Shown here piece by piece: positions 46,954-59,929 of a stretch of 64,000 nucleotides of DNA. Numbering within the stretch: position 1 is the stretch's first letter; every line of letters begins with the position of its first letter. Below the pieces are notes generated by a model. The model was not told where the DNA came from, did no database searches, and saw nothing but the letters and a program-made list of their open reading frames with translations. Source of the DNA: Embiotoca jacksoni (taxonomy: Eukaryota > Chordata > Actinopteri > Embiotocidae); NCBI GenBank assembly GCA_022577435.1, contig JAKOON010000012.1:16396085-16460084 (forward strand), read 5' to 3'. Made by a program: the position numbers and the translations under genes.

Positions 46954-47477
46954 ATGAAGACCTTCAGTGTTGCAGTTGCAGTGGCCGTCGTGCTCACATT
47001 TATTTGTATCCAGGAGAGCTCTGCTGTCCCACTCACTGAAGTAAGAACTGGACTTCAGCTCACTTCATTATCTTGTTAGCTACAAATGCTCTGTTTACAT
47101 GTTAAAATGTTGTTCTTCCTGTAAATAATTCATCAACAGGAGCAAGAGCTGGAGGTACCAGTGAGCATCTTTGATGCAGCTGCAGCAGCTGAAGAGACAT
47201 CAGTGGACTCCTGGAAGGTCGGTAACTTGAACTGAACACCTTCAACTGATTCAACTAGAAGTGGATGTGTTTTGTCTCCAGAGTGTCCTGATGCTTCCTC
47301 CACATAAGTAGAGAGAAGAAACAGAGTGAGTGATAATGCTGCAGATGAACACTGAGCTCTTGTCTCTTGTCTTTCTCACAGACGCTGTATAGCAGCAGAC
47401 AGAAGCGCAGCGCCAAGTGTCGCTTCTGCTGCGGCTGCTGCGGCATGAGCGGCTGCGGAGTTTGTTGCCCGTTCTGA
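46954..47477 (+). CDS. hamp2: Hepcidin, type 2, copy 3
   Basis: Exons 46954-47040, 47140-47217, 47382-47477. The 86-residue product is identical to that of copy 1, with RQKR cleavage and eight cysteines. One silent change (TGT for TGC) lies in the last Cys pair. AATAAA at 47664-47669. First gene of the amplified block. Confidence 0.95.
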
Positions 47478-49056
47478 AGACTCCTGCATGAGATTCTCAC
47501 AACAACTACTTCTTATTTGTTTGTTACACTCTTTGTTCTACAACTTAGATCTGTTTTAATCTTTTTTAAGATTCTGACAGTTTCTCAACTCAAACAGGTG
47601 ATCAGTGATGTGACTACATCATCCTAATGACTCTAAACATCTCATACTACACTGTGGTCTTACAATAAACTTTGATGTCACTATATTGCAACGTGTAAAA
47701 GTTTTTTCATCACAAATCTAAACAAGTCTTTTCTACAGAAGACATCCTGACATGTTGCAGTAGAAAAAGTACAGATGGACACAATAAAATGAATGAGGGC
47801 TGCATTACATTTAGCTGCTTCAGTTTCATGATGACCTGCAGTGGCTGAAATGACTGAGAACAGTTCTGTTAACATGACCATGCAGAGACAGTTGAGCATT
47901 GTTTTAAATAAGGCAGCCATTTGTGTGAGCAAGAAATAAATATAAATCTGGGTTAAATCTGATAAAAACAAGGTTACATTTTACTTGGAGTTTTAATGTG
48001 TGAAACTATTTCCAACCTGACCTCATTGGGAGGAGTGGAGCAACATAAAACCAGGTGTAATTGATGAACGAACGTTATTTATTAATTAAAAGGAGCTCAA
48101 TAGTTTGCACATAAACAAATGAGGTGAAGTAAAGCGGTAAAAACAGGTGCAGCTCAAATCAAAACACAAATATAACCTACGAGTCTCTAAAAAAGGAGTT
48201 TTTTCCAAACTTGTATTAAAAACCTTTCTGAAAATAAAGCCTGATTAAAAACCCAACTAAAACTTCAGAACCAAAAATACAGAGTCAGCACTTCCTGTTT
48301 CTAGAGTTTTAGATAAAGTAGGCTCCGAGGTGTGAGCAATTACTTTTCCTGGACTTGCCGCCCTGCCCCCAGGTAGTTTAACGAGTACCTCGCACAGTTT
48401 TACAGACAACAAAGTTGAATGAACGAACTAACATTTTCAACAATAACTGAGTGGTTCTTTGGGCTTTCTTCCACCTGAACAGAAAGTTGGTCAGGCATTT
48501 GAACATTCATGCTGCCTTCAAATAGGGTCGTGTTTACCGTGTTCACGAGAAGAGTCCATATGAACGGTCCCCTCTTGTGGTCTTCACGACATCAGAACTC
48601 AAAACGTTCTATAAGCCTTGAGTTCACGAGTTGTGACGTGTTTGCTGACGTTTACGGAAATGGAAAAGGCCAGGGAAGTTAATATTCTATTGGATGTTGA
48701 GCTAAATATTGTAATTTTAGTCATATATAATTTTTCATTGTAACTTAAATAATAGTTTACGTCTCAGAAAAGTGTTGATCTCCCAACGGCCTCATCTTTT
48801 CCCTCGGTGCCTTTGCGTTTCCATCCTTAAAATATCTCCCCATTATCTTGCTAAATTTTGAACCTCTTTGGCCTCTAGATGCTGTCCATGTTGTCGTTGC
48901 CTAGCAACGGTGTTTCTATGACTTAACCACTTGAACCCCAAACAAAGGGTGCACACGATTTCCCATGTTGTAACCACGAGCTCACGAGTCCCATTTGAAC
49001 GTAACAATAGTCCTCGGCTGTCCTCTCTCAGCTCATTCACAGAAAAGGTGAAACAA

Positions 49057-49212
49057 ATCAATCCATCAATCAATCAATCAATCAATCAACCAATCAATCA
49101 ACCAGTCAATCCGTCCGTCTATCCATCTATCCATCAATCAATAAATCAATCAATCAACCAACCAGTCAATCAACCAGTCAATCTGTCCGTCTATCCATCA
49201 ATCCATCAATCA
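49057..49212. repeat. Tetranucleotide satellite, unit 2
   Basis: Same length and order as in unit 1. Confidence 0.95.
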
Positions 49213-49682
49213 AAAAATCTTTTTCCAATCACAGACGCGAGATGCTGCAACTGGTTATTCAAACACAAAAACAAACACAAAACCAAACAGTGTTTTAGAA
49301 CATGAAACTGAACCACAGTAATCTCAGACTAGTTTTAGTTTAATTAAAAACAAAATGTTTAGTATGGTGAGATTTACAAAAGACTACAATGCAGTTTAAT
49401 CCAACTGAACTACTGGTAAGATTGTGAGAAAATATCTCCTGATATTCACTGTCAGTGTTGTTATGTGACTCATGGTTCAAACAAACACTCAAATCTTCTT
49501 GCTTTCAGTGATATAACAACAGTTAGACTTTAACTTTACAAATAAGAAAGTAACTAACCAACAGCTGCAGGTCATTAAGTAATAGTGTAATATTGTACTA
49601 ATACTAATTTTACTGAAGGACGAAAGAAAAAAGTTCATTTTGATTTGAAGTTTCAGGCCAACAAACAAAAACTGAGAGTTTC

Positions 49683-49903
49683 CCATTGGTCGGGAGTTTC
49701 CCAGGGTCACAGGGATGATGGGAACAGGGAGTGTTGCAAGCTGGTTCCTGACAGCAGGTAGAGTCAGTGCTGTGAGCGATGAGGCAACAGTGGTCCAAAG
49801 GAGGATAAATACCAGCACCTCCTGCTCACTCCACCATCAGACAGGAGAAGTCAAAGGAGCTGACGACAGTCATCAAGATCAGGAGAAATCTCGTTGGTTC
49901 AAC
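49683..49903 (+). promoter_or_regulatory. Promoter and leader of hepcidin copy 4
   Basis: Same as copy 3; TATA-like box 49804-49811, inverted CCAAT near 49685. Confidence 0.8.
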
Positions 49904-50427
49904 ATGAAGACCTTCAGTGTTGCAGTTGCAGTGGCCGTCGTGCTCACATTTATTTGTATCCAGGAGAGCTCTGCTGTCCCACTCACTGAAGTAAGAACTG
50001 GACTTCAGCTCACTTCATTATCTTGTTAGCTACAAATGCTTTGTTTACATGTTAAAATGTTGTTCTTCCTGTAAATAATTCATCAACAGGAGCAAGAGCT
50101 GGAGGTACCAGTGAGCATCTTTGATGCAGCTGCAGCAGCTGAAGAGACATCAGTGGACTCCTGGAAGGTCGGTAACTTGAACTGAACACCTTCAACTGAT
50201 TCAACTAGAAGTGGATGTGTTTTGTCTCCAGAGTGTCCTGATGCTTCCTCCACATAAGTAGAGAGAAGAAACAGAGTGAGTGATCATGCTGCAGATGAAC
50301 ACTGAGCTCTTGTCTCTTGTCTTTCTCACAGACGCTGTATAGCAGCAGACAGAAGCGCAGCGCCAAGTGTCGCTTCTGCTGCGGCTGCTGCGGCATGAGC
50401 GGCTGCGGAGTTTGCTGCCCGTTCTGA
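49904..50427 (+). CDS. hamp2: Hepcidin, type 2, copy 4
   Basis: Exons 49904-49990, 50090-50167, 50332-50427; AATAAA 50614-50619. Predicted product identical to copy 1. Introns 99 and 164 bases. Confidence 0.95.
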
Positions 50428-52006
50428 AGACTCCTGCATGAGATTCTCACAACAACTACTTCTTATTTGTTTGTTACACTCTTTGTTCTACAACTTAGAT
50501 CTGTTTTAATCTTTTTTAAGATTCTGACAGTTTCTCAACTCATACAGGTGATCAGTGATGTGACTACATCATCCTAATGACTCTAAACATCTCATACTAC
50601 ACTGTGGTCTTACAATAAACTTTGATGTCACTATATTGCAACGTGTAAAAGTTTTTTCATCACAAATCTAAACAAGTCTTTTCTACAGAAGACATCCTGA
50701 CATGTTGCAGTAGAAAAAGTACAGATGGACACAATAAAATGAATGAGGGCTGCATTACATTTAGCTGCTTCAGTTTCATGATGACCTGCAGTGGCTGAAA
50801 TGACTGAGAACAATTCTGTGAACATGACCATGCAGAGACAGTTGAGCATTGTTTTAAATAAGGCAGCAATTTGTGTGAGCAAGAAATAAATATAAATCTG
50901 GGTTAAATCCGATAAAAACAAGGTTACATTTTACTTGGAGTTTTAATGTGTGAAACTATTTCCAACCTGACCTCATTGGGAGGAGTGGAGCAACATAAAA
51001 CCAGGTGTAATTGATGAACGGACGTTATTTATTAATTAAAAGGAGCTCAATAGTTTGCACATAAACAAATGAGGTGAAGTAAAGCGGTAAAAACAGGTGC
51101 AGCTCAAATCAAAACACAAATATAACCTACGAGTCTCTAAAAAAGGAGTTTTTTCCAAACTTGTATTAAAAACCTTTCTGAAAATAAAGCCTGATTAAAA
51201 ACCCAACTAAAACTTCAGAACCAAAAATACAGAGTCAGCACTTCCTGTTTCTAGAGTTTTAGATAAAGTAGGCTCCGAGGTGTGAGCAATTACTTTTCCT
51301 GGACTTGCCGCCCTGCCCCCAGGTAGTTTAACGAGTACCTCGCACAGTTTTACAGACAACAAAGTTGAATGAACGAACTAACATTTTCAACAATAACTGA
51401 GTGGTTCTTTGGGCTTTCTTCCACCTGAACAGAAAGTTGGTCAGGCATTTGAACATTCATGCTGCCTTCAAATAGGGTCGTGTTTACCGTGTTCACGAGA
51501 AGAGTCCATATGAACGGTCCCCTCTTGTGGTCTTCACGACATCAGAACTCAAAACGTTCTATAAGCCTCGAGTTCACGAGTTGTGACGTGTTTGCTGACG
51601 TTTACGGAAATGGAAAAGGCCAGGGAAGTTAATATTCTATTGGATGTTGAGCTAAATATTGTAATTTTAGTCATATATAATTTTTCATTGTAACTTAAAT
51701 AATAGTTTACGTCTCAGAAAAGTGTTGATCTCCCAACGGCCTCATCTTTTCCCTCGGTGCCTTTGCGTTTCCATCCTTAAAATATCTCCCCATTATCTTG
51801 CTAAATTTTGAACCTCTTTGGCCTCTAGATGCTGTCCATGTTGTCGTTGCCTAGCAACGGTGTTTCTATGACTTAACCACTTGAACCCCAAACAAAGGGT
51901 GCACACGATTTCCCATGTTGTAACCACGAGCTCACGAGTCCCATTTGAACGTAGCAATAGTCCCCGGCTGTCCTCTCTCAGCTCATTCACAGAACAGGTG
52001 AAACAA

Positions 52007-52370
52007 ATCAATCCATCAATCAATCAATCAATCAACCAATCAATCAACCAGTCAATCCGTCTGTCCATCCATATATCCATTCATCAATCCATCAATCAAT
52101 CAATCAGTCAATCTGTCTGTCTATCCATCTATCCATCAATCAATCAATCAACTAGTCAATCCGTCAGTCTATCCATATATCCATCAATCAATCAATCAAT
52201 CAGTCAGTCAGTCGATCTGTCTGTCTATCCATCTATCTATCTATCAATCAATCAATCAATCAATTAACCAGTCAATCCGTCCGTCTATCCGTATATACAT
52301 TCATCAATCCATTAATCAATCAATCAATCAATCAATCTGTCCGTCTATCCATAAATAAATCCACCAATCA
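52007..52370. repeat. Tetranucleotide satellite, unit 3 (expanded)
   Basis: About 364 bases, more than twice the length in units 1 and 2. This accounts for the jump in unit size from 2950 to 3161. Confidence 0.95.
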
Positions 52371-52843
52371 AAAAAAAATCTTTCTCCAATCACAGGTTAT
52401 AGATGCTGCAACTGGTTATTCATACACAAAAACAAACACAAAACTAAACAATGTTTTAGAACATGAAACTGAACCACAGTAATCTCAGACTAGTTTTAGT
52501 TTACGTAAAAACAAAATGTTTAGTATGGTTAGATTTATAAAAGACTACAATGCAGTTTAATCCAACTGAACTACTACTAAGATTGTGAGAAAATATCTCC
52601 TGATATTCACTGTCAGTGTTGTTACGTGACTCATGGTTCAAACAAACACTCAAATCTTCTTGCTTTGAGTGATATAACAACAGTTAGACTTTAACTTTAC
52701 AAATAAGAAAGTAACTAACCAACAGCTGCAGGTCATTAAGTAATAGTGTAATATTGTACTAATACTAATTTTATTGAAGGACGAAAGAAAAAAGTTCATT
52801 TTGATTTGAAGTTTCAGGCCAACAAACAAAAACTGAGAGTTTC

Positions 52844-53064
52844 CCATTGGTCGGGAGTTTCCCAGGGTCACAGGGATGATGGGAACAGGGAGTGTTGCAA
52901 GCTGGTTCCTGACAGCAGGTAGAGTCAGTGCTGTGAGCGATGAGGCAACAGTGGTCCAAAGGAGGATAAATACCAGCACCTCCTGCTCACTCCACCATCA
53001 GACAGGAGAAGTCAAAGGAGCTGACGACAGTCATCAAGATCAGGAGAAATCTCGTTGGTTCAAC
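52844..53064 (+). promoter_or_regulatory. Promoter and leader of hepcidin copy 5
   Basis: TATA-like box 52965-52972; inverted CCAAT box intact. Confidence 0.8.
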
Positions 53065-53588
53065 ATGAAGACCTTCAGTGTTGCAGTTGCAGTGGCCGTC
53101 GTGCTCACATTTATTTGTATCCAGGAGAGCTCTGCTGTCCCACTCACTGAAGTAAGAACTGGACTTCAGCTCACTTCATTATCTTGTTAGCTACAAATGC
53201 TCTGTTTACATGTTAAAATGTTCTTCTTCCTGTAAACAATTCATCAACAGGAGCAAGAGCTGGAGGTACCAGTGAGCATCTTTGATGCAGCTGCAGCAGC
53301 TGAAGAGACATCAGTGGACTCCTGGAAGGTCGGTAACTTGAACTGAACACCTTCAACTGATTCAACTAGAAGTGGATGTGTTTTGTCTCCAGAGTGTCCT
53401 GATGCTTCCTCCACATAAGTAGAGAGAAGAAACAGAGTGAGTGATCATGCTGCAGATGAACACTGAGCTCTTGTCTCTTGTCTTTCTCACAGACGCTGTA
53501 TAGCAGCAGACAGAAGCGCAGCGCCAAGTGTCGCTTCTGCTGCGGCTGCTGCGGCATGAGCGGCTGCGGAGTTTGCTGCCCGTTCTGA
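53065..53588 (+). CDS. hamp2: Hepcidin, type 2, copy 5
   Basis: Exons 53065-53151, 53251-53328, 53493-53588; AATAAA 53775-53780. Product identical to copy 1. Its intron 1 variant (TTCTTCTTCC with TGTAAACAAT) is shared with copy 1 rather than with copies 3 and 4, a hint at which copy donated sequence to copy 1. Confidence 0.95.
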
Positions 53589-55156
53589 AGACTCCTGCAT
53601 GAGATTCTCACAACAACTACTTCTTATTTGTTTGTTACACTCTTTGTTCTACAACTTAGATCTGTTTTAATCTTTTTTAAGATTCTGACAGTTTCTCAAC
53701 TCAAACAGGTGATCAGTGATGTGACGACATCATCCTAATGACTCTAAACATCTCATACTACACTGTGGTCTTACAATAAACTTTGATGTCACTATATTGC
53801 AACGTGTAAAAGTGTTTTCATCACAAATCTAAACAAGTCTTTTCCACAGAAGACATCCTGATATGTTGCAGTAGAAAAAGTACAGATGGACACAATAAAA
53901 TGAATGAGGGCTGCATTACATTTAGCTGCTTCAGTTTCATGATGACCTGCAGTGGCTGAAATGACTGAGAAAATTATGTGAACATGACCATGCAGAGAAA
54001 GTTGAGCATTGTTTTAAATAAGGCAGCCATTTGTGTGAGCAAGAAATAAATATAAATCTGGGTTAAATCCGATAAAAACAAGGTTACATTTTACTTGGAC
54101 TTTTAATATGTGAAACTATTTCCAACCTGACCTCGTTGGGAGGAGGGAAGGAACATAAAACCAGGTGTAATTGATGAACAAAAGTTATTTATTAATTAAA
54201 AGAAGCTCAATAGTTTGCACATAAACAAATGAGGTGAAGTAAAGCGGTAAAAACAGGTGCAGCTCAAATCAAAACACAAATATAACCTACGAGTCTCTAA
54301 AAAAGGAGACTTTTTTCCAAACTTGTTTTAAAAACCTTTCTGAAAATAAAGCCCAATTAAAAACCCAACTAAAACTTCAGAACCAAAAATACAGAGTCAG
54401 CACTTCCTGTTTCTAGAGTTTTAGATAAAGTAGGCTCCGAGGTGTGAGCAATTACTTTTCCTGGACTTGCCGCCCTGCCCCCAGGTAGTTTAACGAGTAC
54501 CTCGCACACTTTACAGAGAACAAAGTTGAATGAACAAACTAACATTTTCAACAATAACTGAGTGGTTCTTTTGGCTTTCTTCCACCTGAACAGAAAGTTG
54601 GTCAGGCATTTGAACATTCATGCTGCCTTCAAATAGGGTCGTGTTTACCGTGTTCACGAGAAGAGTCCATATGAACGGTCCCCTCTTGTGGTCTTCACGA
54701 CATCAGAACTCAAAACGTTCTATAAGCCTAGAGTTCACGAGTTGTGACGTGTTTGCTGACGTTTACGGAAATGGAAAAGGCCAGGGAAGTTAATATTCTA
54801 TTGGATGTTGAGCTAAATATTGTAATTTTAGTCATATATAATTTTTCATTGTAACTTAAATAATAGTTTACGTCTCAGAAAAGTGTTGATCTCCCAACGG
54901 CCTCATCTTTTCCCTCGGTGCCTTTGCGTTTCCATCCTTAAAATATCTCCCCATTATCTTGCTAAATTTTTAACCTCTTTTGCCTCTAGATGTTGTCGTT
55001 GCCTAGCAACGGTGTTTCTATGACTTAACCACTTGAACCCCAAACAAAGGGTGCACACGATTTCCCATGTTGTAACCACGAGCTCACGAGTCCCATTTGA
55101 ACGTAGCAATAGTCCCCGGCTGTCCTCTCTCAGCTCATTCACAGAACAGGTGAAAC

Positions 55157-55546
55157 AAATCAATCCATCCATCCGTCAATATATCAATCAGTCAATTCGT
55201 CCGTCTATCCATCAATCAATCACTCAAACAACCAATCAATCAACCAGTCAATCCGTCTGTCCATCCATATATCCATTCATCAATCCATCAATCAATCAAT
55301 CAGTCAATCTGTCTGTCTATCCATCTATCCATCAATCAATCAATCAACTAGTCAATCCGTCAGTCTATCCATATATCCATCAATCAATCAATCAGTCGAT
55401 CTGTCTGTCTATCCATCTATCTATCTATCAATCAATCAATCAATTAACCAGTCAATCCGTCTGTCTATCCGTATATACATTCATCAATCCATTAATCAAT
55501 CAATCAATCAATCTGTCCGTCTATCCATCAATAAATCCACCAATCA
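55157..55546. repeat. Tetranucleotide satellite, unit 4
   Basis: About 390 bases. A variant starting ATCCATCCATCCGTC is shared with units 5 and 6. Confidence 0.95.
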
Positions 55547-56019
55547 AAAAAAAACCTTTCTCCAATCACAGGTTACAGATGCTGCAACTGGTTATTCATA
55601 CACAAAAACAAACACAAAACTAAACAATGTTTTAGAACATGAAACTGAACCACAGTAATCTCAGACTAGTTTTAGTTTACGTAAAAACAAAATGTTTAGT
55701 ATGGTTAGATTTACAAAAGACTACAATGCAGTTTAATCCAACTGAACTACTGGTAAGATTGTGAGAAAATATCTCCTGATATTCACTGTCAGTGTTGTTA
55801 CGTGACTCATGGTTCAAACAAACACTCAAATCTTCTTGCTTTGAGTGATATAACAACAGTTAGACTTTAACTTTACAAATAAGAAAGTAACTAACCAACA
55901 GCTGCAGGTCATTAAGTAATAGTGTAATATTGTACTAATACTAATTTTATTGAAGGACGAAAGAAAAAAGTTCATTTTGATTTGAAGTTTCAGGCCAACA
56001 AACAAAAACTGAGAGTTTC

Positions 56020-56240
56020 CCATTGGTCGGGAGTTTCCCAGGGTCACAGGGATGATGGGAACAGGGAGTGTTGCAAGCTGGTTCCTGACAGCAGGTAGAG
56101 TCAGTGCTGTGAGCGATGAGGCAACAGTGGTCCAAAGGAGGATAAATACCAGCACCTCCTGCTCACTCCACCATCAGACAGGAGAAGTCAAAGGAGCTGA
56201 CGACAGTCATCAAGATCAGGAGAAATCTCGTTGGTTCAAC
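56020..56240 (+). promoter_or_regulatory. Promoter and leader of hepcidin copy 6
   Basis: TATA-like box 56141-56148; inverted CCAAT box intact. Confidence 0.8.
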
Positions 56241-56764
56241 ATGAAGACCTTCAGTGTTGCAGTTGCAGTTGCCGTCGTGCTCACATTTATTTGTATCCAG
56301 GAGAGCTCTGCTGTCCCACTCACTGAAGTAAGAACTGGACTTCAGCTCACTTCATTATCTTGTTAGCTACAAATGCTTTGTTTACATGTTAAAATGTTGT
56401 TCTTCCTGTAAACAATTCATCAACAGGAGCAAGAGCTGGAGGTACCAGTGAGCATCTTTGATGCAGCTGCAGCAGCTGAAGAGACATCAGTGGACTCCTG
56501 GAAGGTCGGTAACTTGAACTGAACACCTTCAACTGATTCAACTAGAAGTGGATGTGTTTTGTCTCCAGAGTGTCCTGATGCTTCCTCCACATAAGTAGAG
56601 AGAAGAAACAGAGTGAGTGATAATGCTGCAGATGAACACTGAGCTCTTGTCTCTTGTCTTTCTCACAGACGCTGTATAGCAGCAGACAGAAGCGCAGCGC
56701 CAAGTGTCGCTTCTGCTGCGGCTGCTGCGGCATGAGCGGCTGCGGAGTTTGCTGCCCGTTCTGA
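56241..56764 (+). CDS. hamp2: Hepcidin, type 2, copy 6
   Basis: Exons 56241-56327, 56427-56504, 56669-56764; AATAAA 56951-56956. Product identical to copy 1. A silent GTT for GTG at Val10 groups it with copies 7 and 8. Confidence 0.95.
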
Positions 56765-58341
56765 AGACTCCTGCATGAGATTCTCACAACAACTACTTCT
56801 TATTTGTTTGTTACACTCTTTGTTCTACAACTTAAATCTGTTTTAATCTTTTTTAAGATTCTGACAGTTTCTCAACTCAAACAGGTGATCAGTGATGTGA
56901 CTACATCATCCTAATGACTCTAAACATCTCATACTACACTGTGGTCTTACAATAAACTTTGATGTCACTATACTGCAACGTGTAAAAGTGTTTTCATCAC
57001 AAATCTAAACAAGTCTTTTCCACAGAAGACATCCAGACATGTTGCAGTAGAAAAAGTACAGATGGACACAATAAAATGAATGAGGGCTGCATTACATTTA
57101 GCTGCTTCAGTTTCATGATGACCTGCAGTGGCTGAAATGACTGAGAAAATTATGTGAACATGACCATGCAGAGACAGTTGAGCATTGTTTTAAATAAGGC
57201 AACCATTTGTGTGAACAAGAAATAAATATAAATCTGGGTTAAATCCGATAAAAACAAGGTTACATTTTACTTGGAGTTTTAATATGTGAAACTATTTCCA
57301 ACCTGACCTCATTGGGAGGAGGGAAGGAACATAAAACCAGGTGTAATTGATGAACAAAAGTTATTTATTAATTAAAAGAAGCTCAATAGTTTGCACATAA
57401 ACAAATGAGGTGAAGTAAAGCGGTATAAACAGGTGCAGCTCAAATCAAAACACAAATATAACCTACGAGTCTCTAAAAAAGGAGACTTTTTTCCAAACTT
57501 GTTTTAAAAACCTTTCTGAAAATAAAGCCCAATTAAAAACCCAACTAAAACTTCAGAACCAAAAATACAGAGTCAGCACTTCCTGTTTCTAGAGTTTTAG
57601 ATAAAGTAGGCTCCGAGGTGTGAGCAATTACTTTTCCTGGACTTGCCGCCCTGCCCCCAGGTAGTTTAACGAGTACCTCGCACACTTTACAGAGAACAAA
57701 GTTGAATGAACGAACTAACATTTTCAACAATAACTGAGTGGTTCTTTTGGCTTTCTTCCACCTGAACAGAAAGTTGGTCAGGCATTTGAACATTCATGCT
57801 GCCTTCAAATAGGGTCGTGTTTACCGTGTTCACGAGAAGAGTCCATATGAACGGTCCCCTCTTGTGGTCTTCACGACATCAGAACTCAAAACGTTCTATA
57901 AGCCTCGAGTTCACGAGTTGTGACGTGTTTGCTGACGTTTACGGAAATGGAAAAGGCCAGGGAAGTTAATATTCTATTGGATGTTGAGCTAAATATTGTA
58001 ATTTTAGTCATATATAATTTTTCATTGTAACTTAAATAATAGTTTACGTCTCAGAAAAGTGTTGATCTCCCAACGGCCTCATCTTTTCCCTCGGTGCCTT
58101 TGCGTTTCCATCCTTAAAATATCTCCCCATTATCTTGCTAAATTTTGAACCTCTTTGGCCTCTAGATGCTGTCCATGTTGTCGTTGCCTAGCAACGGTGT
58201 TTCTATGACTTAACCACTTGAACCCCAAACAAAGGGTGCACACGATTTCCCATGTTGTAACCACGAGCTCACGAGTCCCATTTGAACGTAGCAATAGTCC
58301 CCGGCTGTCCTCTCTCAGCTCATTCACAGAACAGGTGAAAC

Positions 58342-58731
58342 AAATCAATCCATCCATCCGTCAATATATCAATCAGTCAATTCGTCCGTCTATCCATCAA
58401 TCAATCACTCAAACAACCAATCAATCAACCAGTCAATCCGTCTGTCCATCCATATATCCATTCATCAATCCATCAATCAATCAATCAGTCAATCTGTCTG
58501 TCTATCCATCTATCCATCAATCAATCAATCAACTAGTCAATCCGTCAGTCTATCCATATATCCATCAATCAATCAATCAGTCGATCTGTCTGTCTATCCA
58601 TCTATCTATCTATCAATCAATCAATCAATTAACCAGTCAATCCGTCTGTCTATCCGTATATACATTCATCAATCCATTAATCAATCAATCAATCAATCTG
58701 TCCGTCTATCCATCAATAAATCCACCAATCA
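58342..58731. repeat. Tetranucleotide satellite, unit 5
   Basis: About 390 bases, apparently identical in order to unit 4. Confidence 0.95.
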
Positions 58732-59204
58732 AAAAAAAACCTTTCTCCAATCACAGGTTACAGATGCTGCAACTGGTTATTCATACACAAAAACAAACAC
58801 AAAACTAAACAATGTTTTAGAACATGAAACTGAACCACAGTAATCTCAGACTAGTTTTAGTTTACGTAAAAACAAAATGTTTAGTATGGTTAGATTTACA
58901 AAAGACTACAATGCAGTTTAATCCAACTGAACTACTGGTAAGATTGTGAGAAAATATCTCCTGATATTCACTGTCAGTGTTGTTACGTGACTCATGGTTC
59001 AAACAAACACTCAAATCTTCTTGCTTTGAGTGATATAACAACAGTTAGACTTTAACTTTACAAATAAGAAAGTAACTAACCAACAGCTGCAGGTCATTAA
59101 GTAATAGTGTAATATTGTACTAATACTAATTTTATTGAAGGACGAAAGAAAAAAGTTCATTTTGATTTGAAGTTTCAGGCCAACAAACAAAAACTGAGAG
59201 TTTC

Positions 59205-59425
59205 CCATTGGTCGGGAGTTTCCCAGGGTCACAGGGATGATGGGAACAGGGAGTGTTGCAAGCTGGTTCCTGACAGCAGGTAGAGTCAGTGCTGTGAGCG
59301 ATGAGGCAACAGTGGTCCAAAGGAGGATAAATACCAGCACCTCCTGCTCACTCCACCATCAGACAGGAGAAGTCAAAGGAGCTGACGACAGTCATCAAGA
59401 TCAGGAGAAATCTCGTTGGTTCAAC
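59205..59425 (+). promoter_or_regulatory. Promoter and leader of hepcidin copy 7
   Basis: TATA-like box 59326-59333; inverted CCAAT box intact. Confidence 0.8.
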
Positions 59426-59929
59426 ATGAAGACCTTCAGTGTTGCAGTTGCAGTTGCCGTCATGCTCACATTTATTTGTATCCAGGAGAGCTCTGCTGTC
59501 CCACTCACTGAAGTAAGAACTGGACTTCAGCTCACTTCATTATCTTGTTAGCTACAAATGCTTTGTTTACATGTTAAAATGTTGTTCTTCCTGTAAACAA
59601 TTCATCAACAGGAGCAAGAGCTGGAGGTACCAGTGAGCATCTTTGATGCAGCTGCAGCAGCTGAAGAGACATCAGTGGACTCCTGGAAGGTCGGTAACTT
59701 GAACTGAACACCTTCAACTGATTCAACTAGAAGTGGATGTGTTTTGTCTCCAGAGTGTCCTGATGCTTCCTCCACATAAGTAGAGAGAAGAAACAGAGTG
59801 AGTGATAATGCTGCAGATGTGTCTTTCTCACAGACGCTGTATAGCAGCAGACAGAAGCGCAGCGCCAAGTGTCGCTTCTGCTGCGGCTGCTGCGGCATGA
59901 GCGGCTGCGGAGTTTGCTGCCCGTTCTGA
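59426..59929 (+). CDS. hamp2: Hepcidin, type 2, copy 7
   Basis: Exons 59426-59512, 59612-59689, 59834-59929; AATAAA 60116-60121. One amino-acid change, V13M, in the signal-peptide core. Intron 2 is 144 bases because 20 bases before the acceptor tract are deleted; TGTCTTTCTCACAG at the acceptor is kept, so splicing should survive. Confidence 0.95.

Noticed and set aside
46765..47079. 104-codon frame overlapping each hepcidin start (and its equivalents in every unit)
   Set aside because: The upstream half reads through the promoter and the downstream end reads into intron 1. The real start is the MKTF codon after the TATA-like box, and the real coding sequence is spliced.
47255..47500. 81-codon minus-strand frame starting MRISCRSLQ in every hepcidin gene
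   Set aside because: It is the antisense of exon 3 and intron 2. Its conservation simply follows from near-identical units.
48843..49073. 76-codon minus-strand frame spanning the X-box
   Set aside because: It crosses the X-box and satellite border and has no recognisable motif; more likely non-coding.
55033..55623. 196-codon plus-strand frame rich in Asn/Gln/Ser/Ile
   Set aside because: It is a translation of the tetranucleotide satellite.
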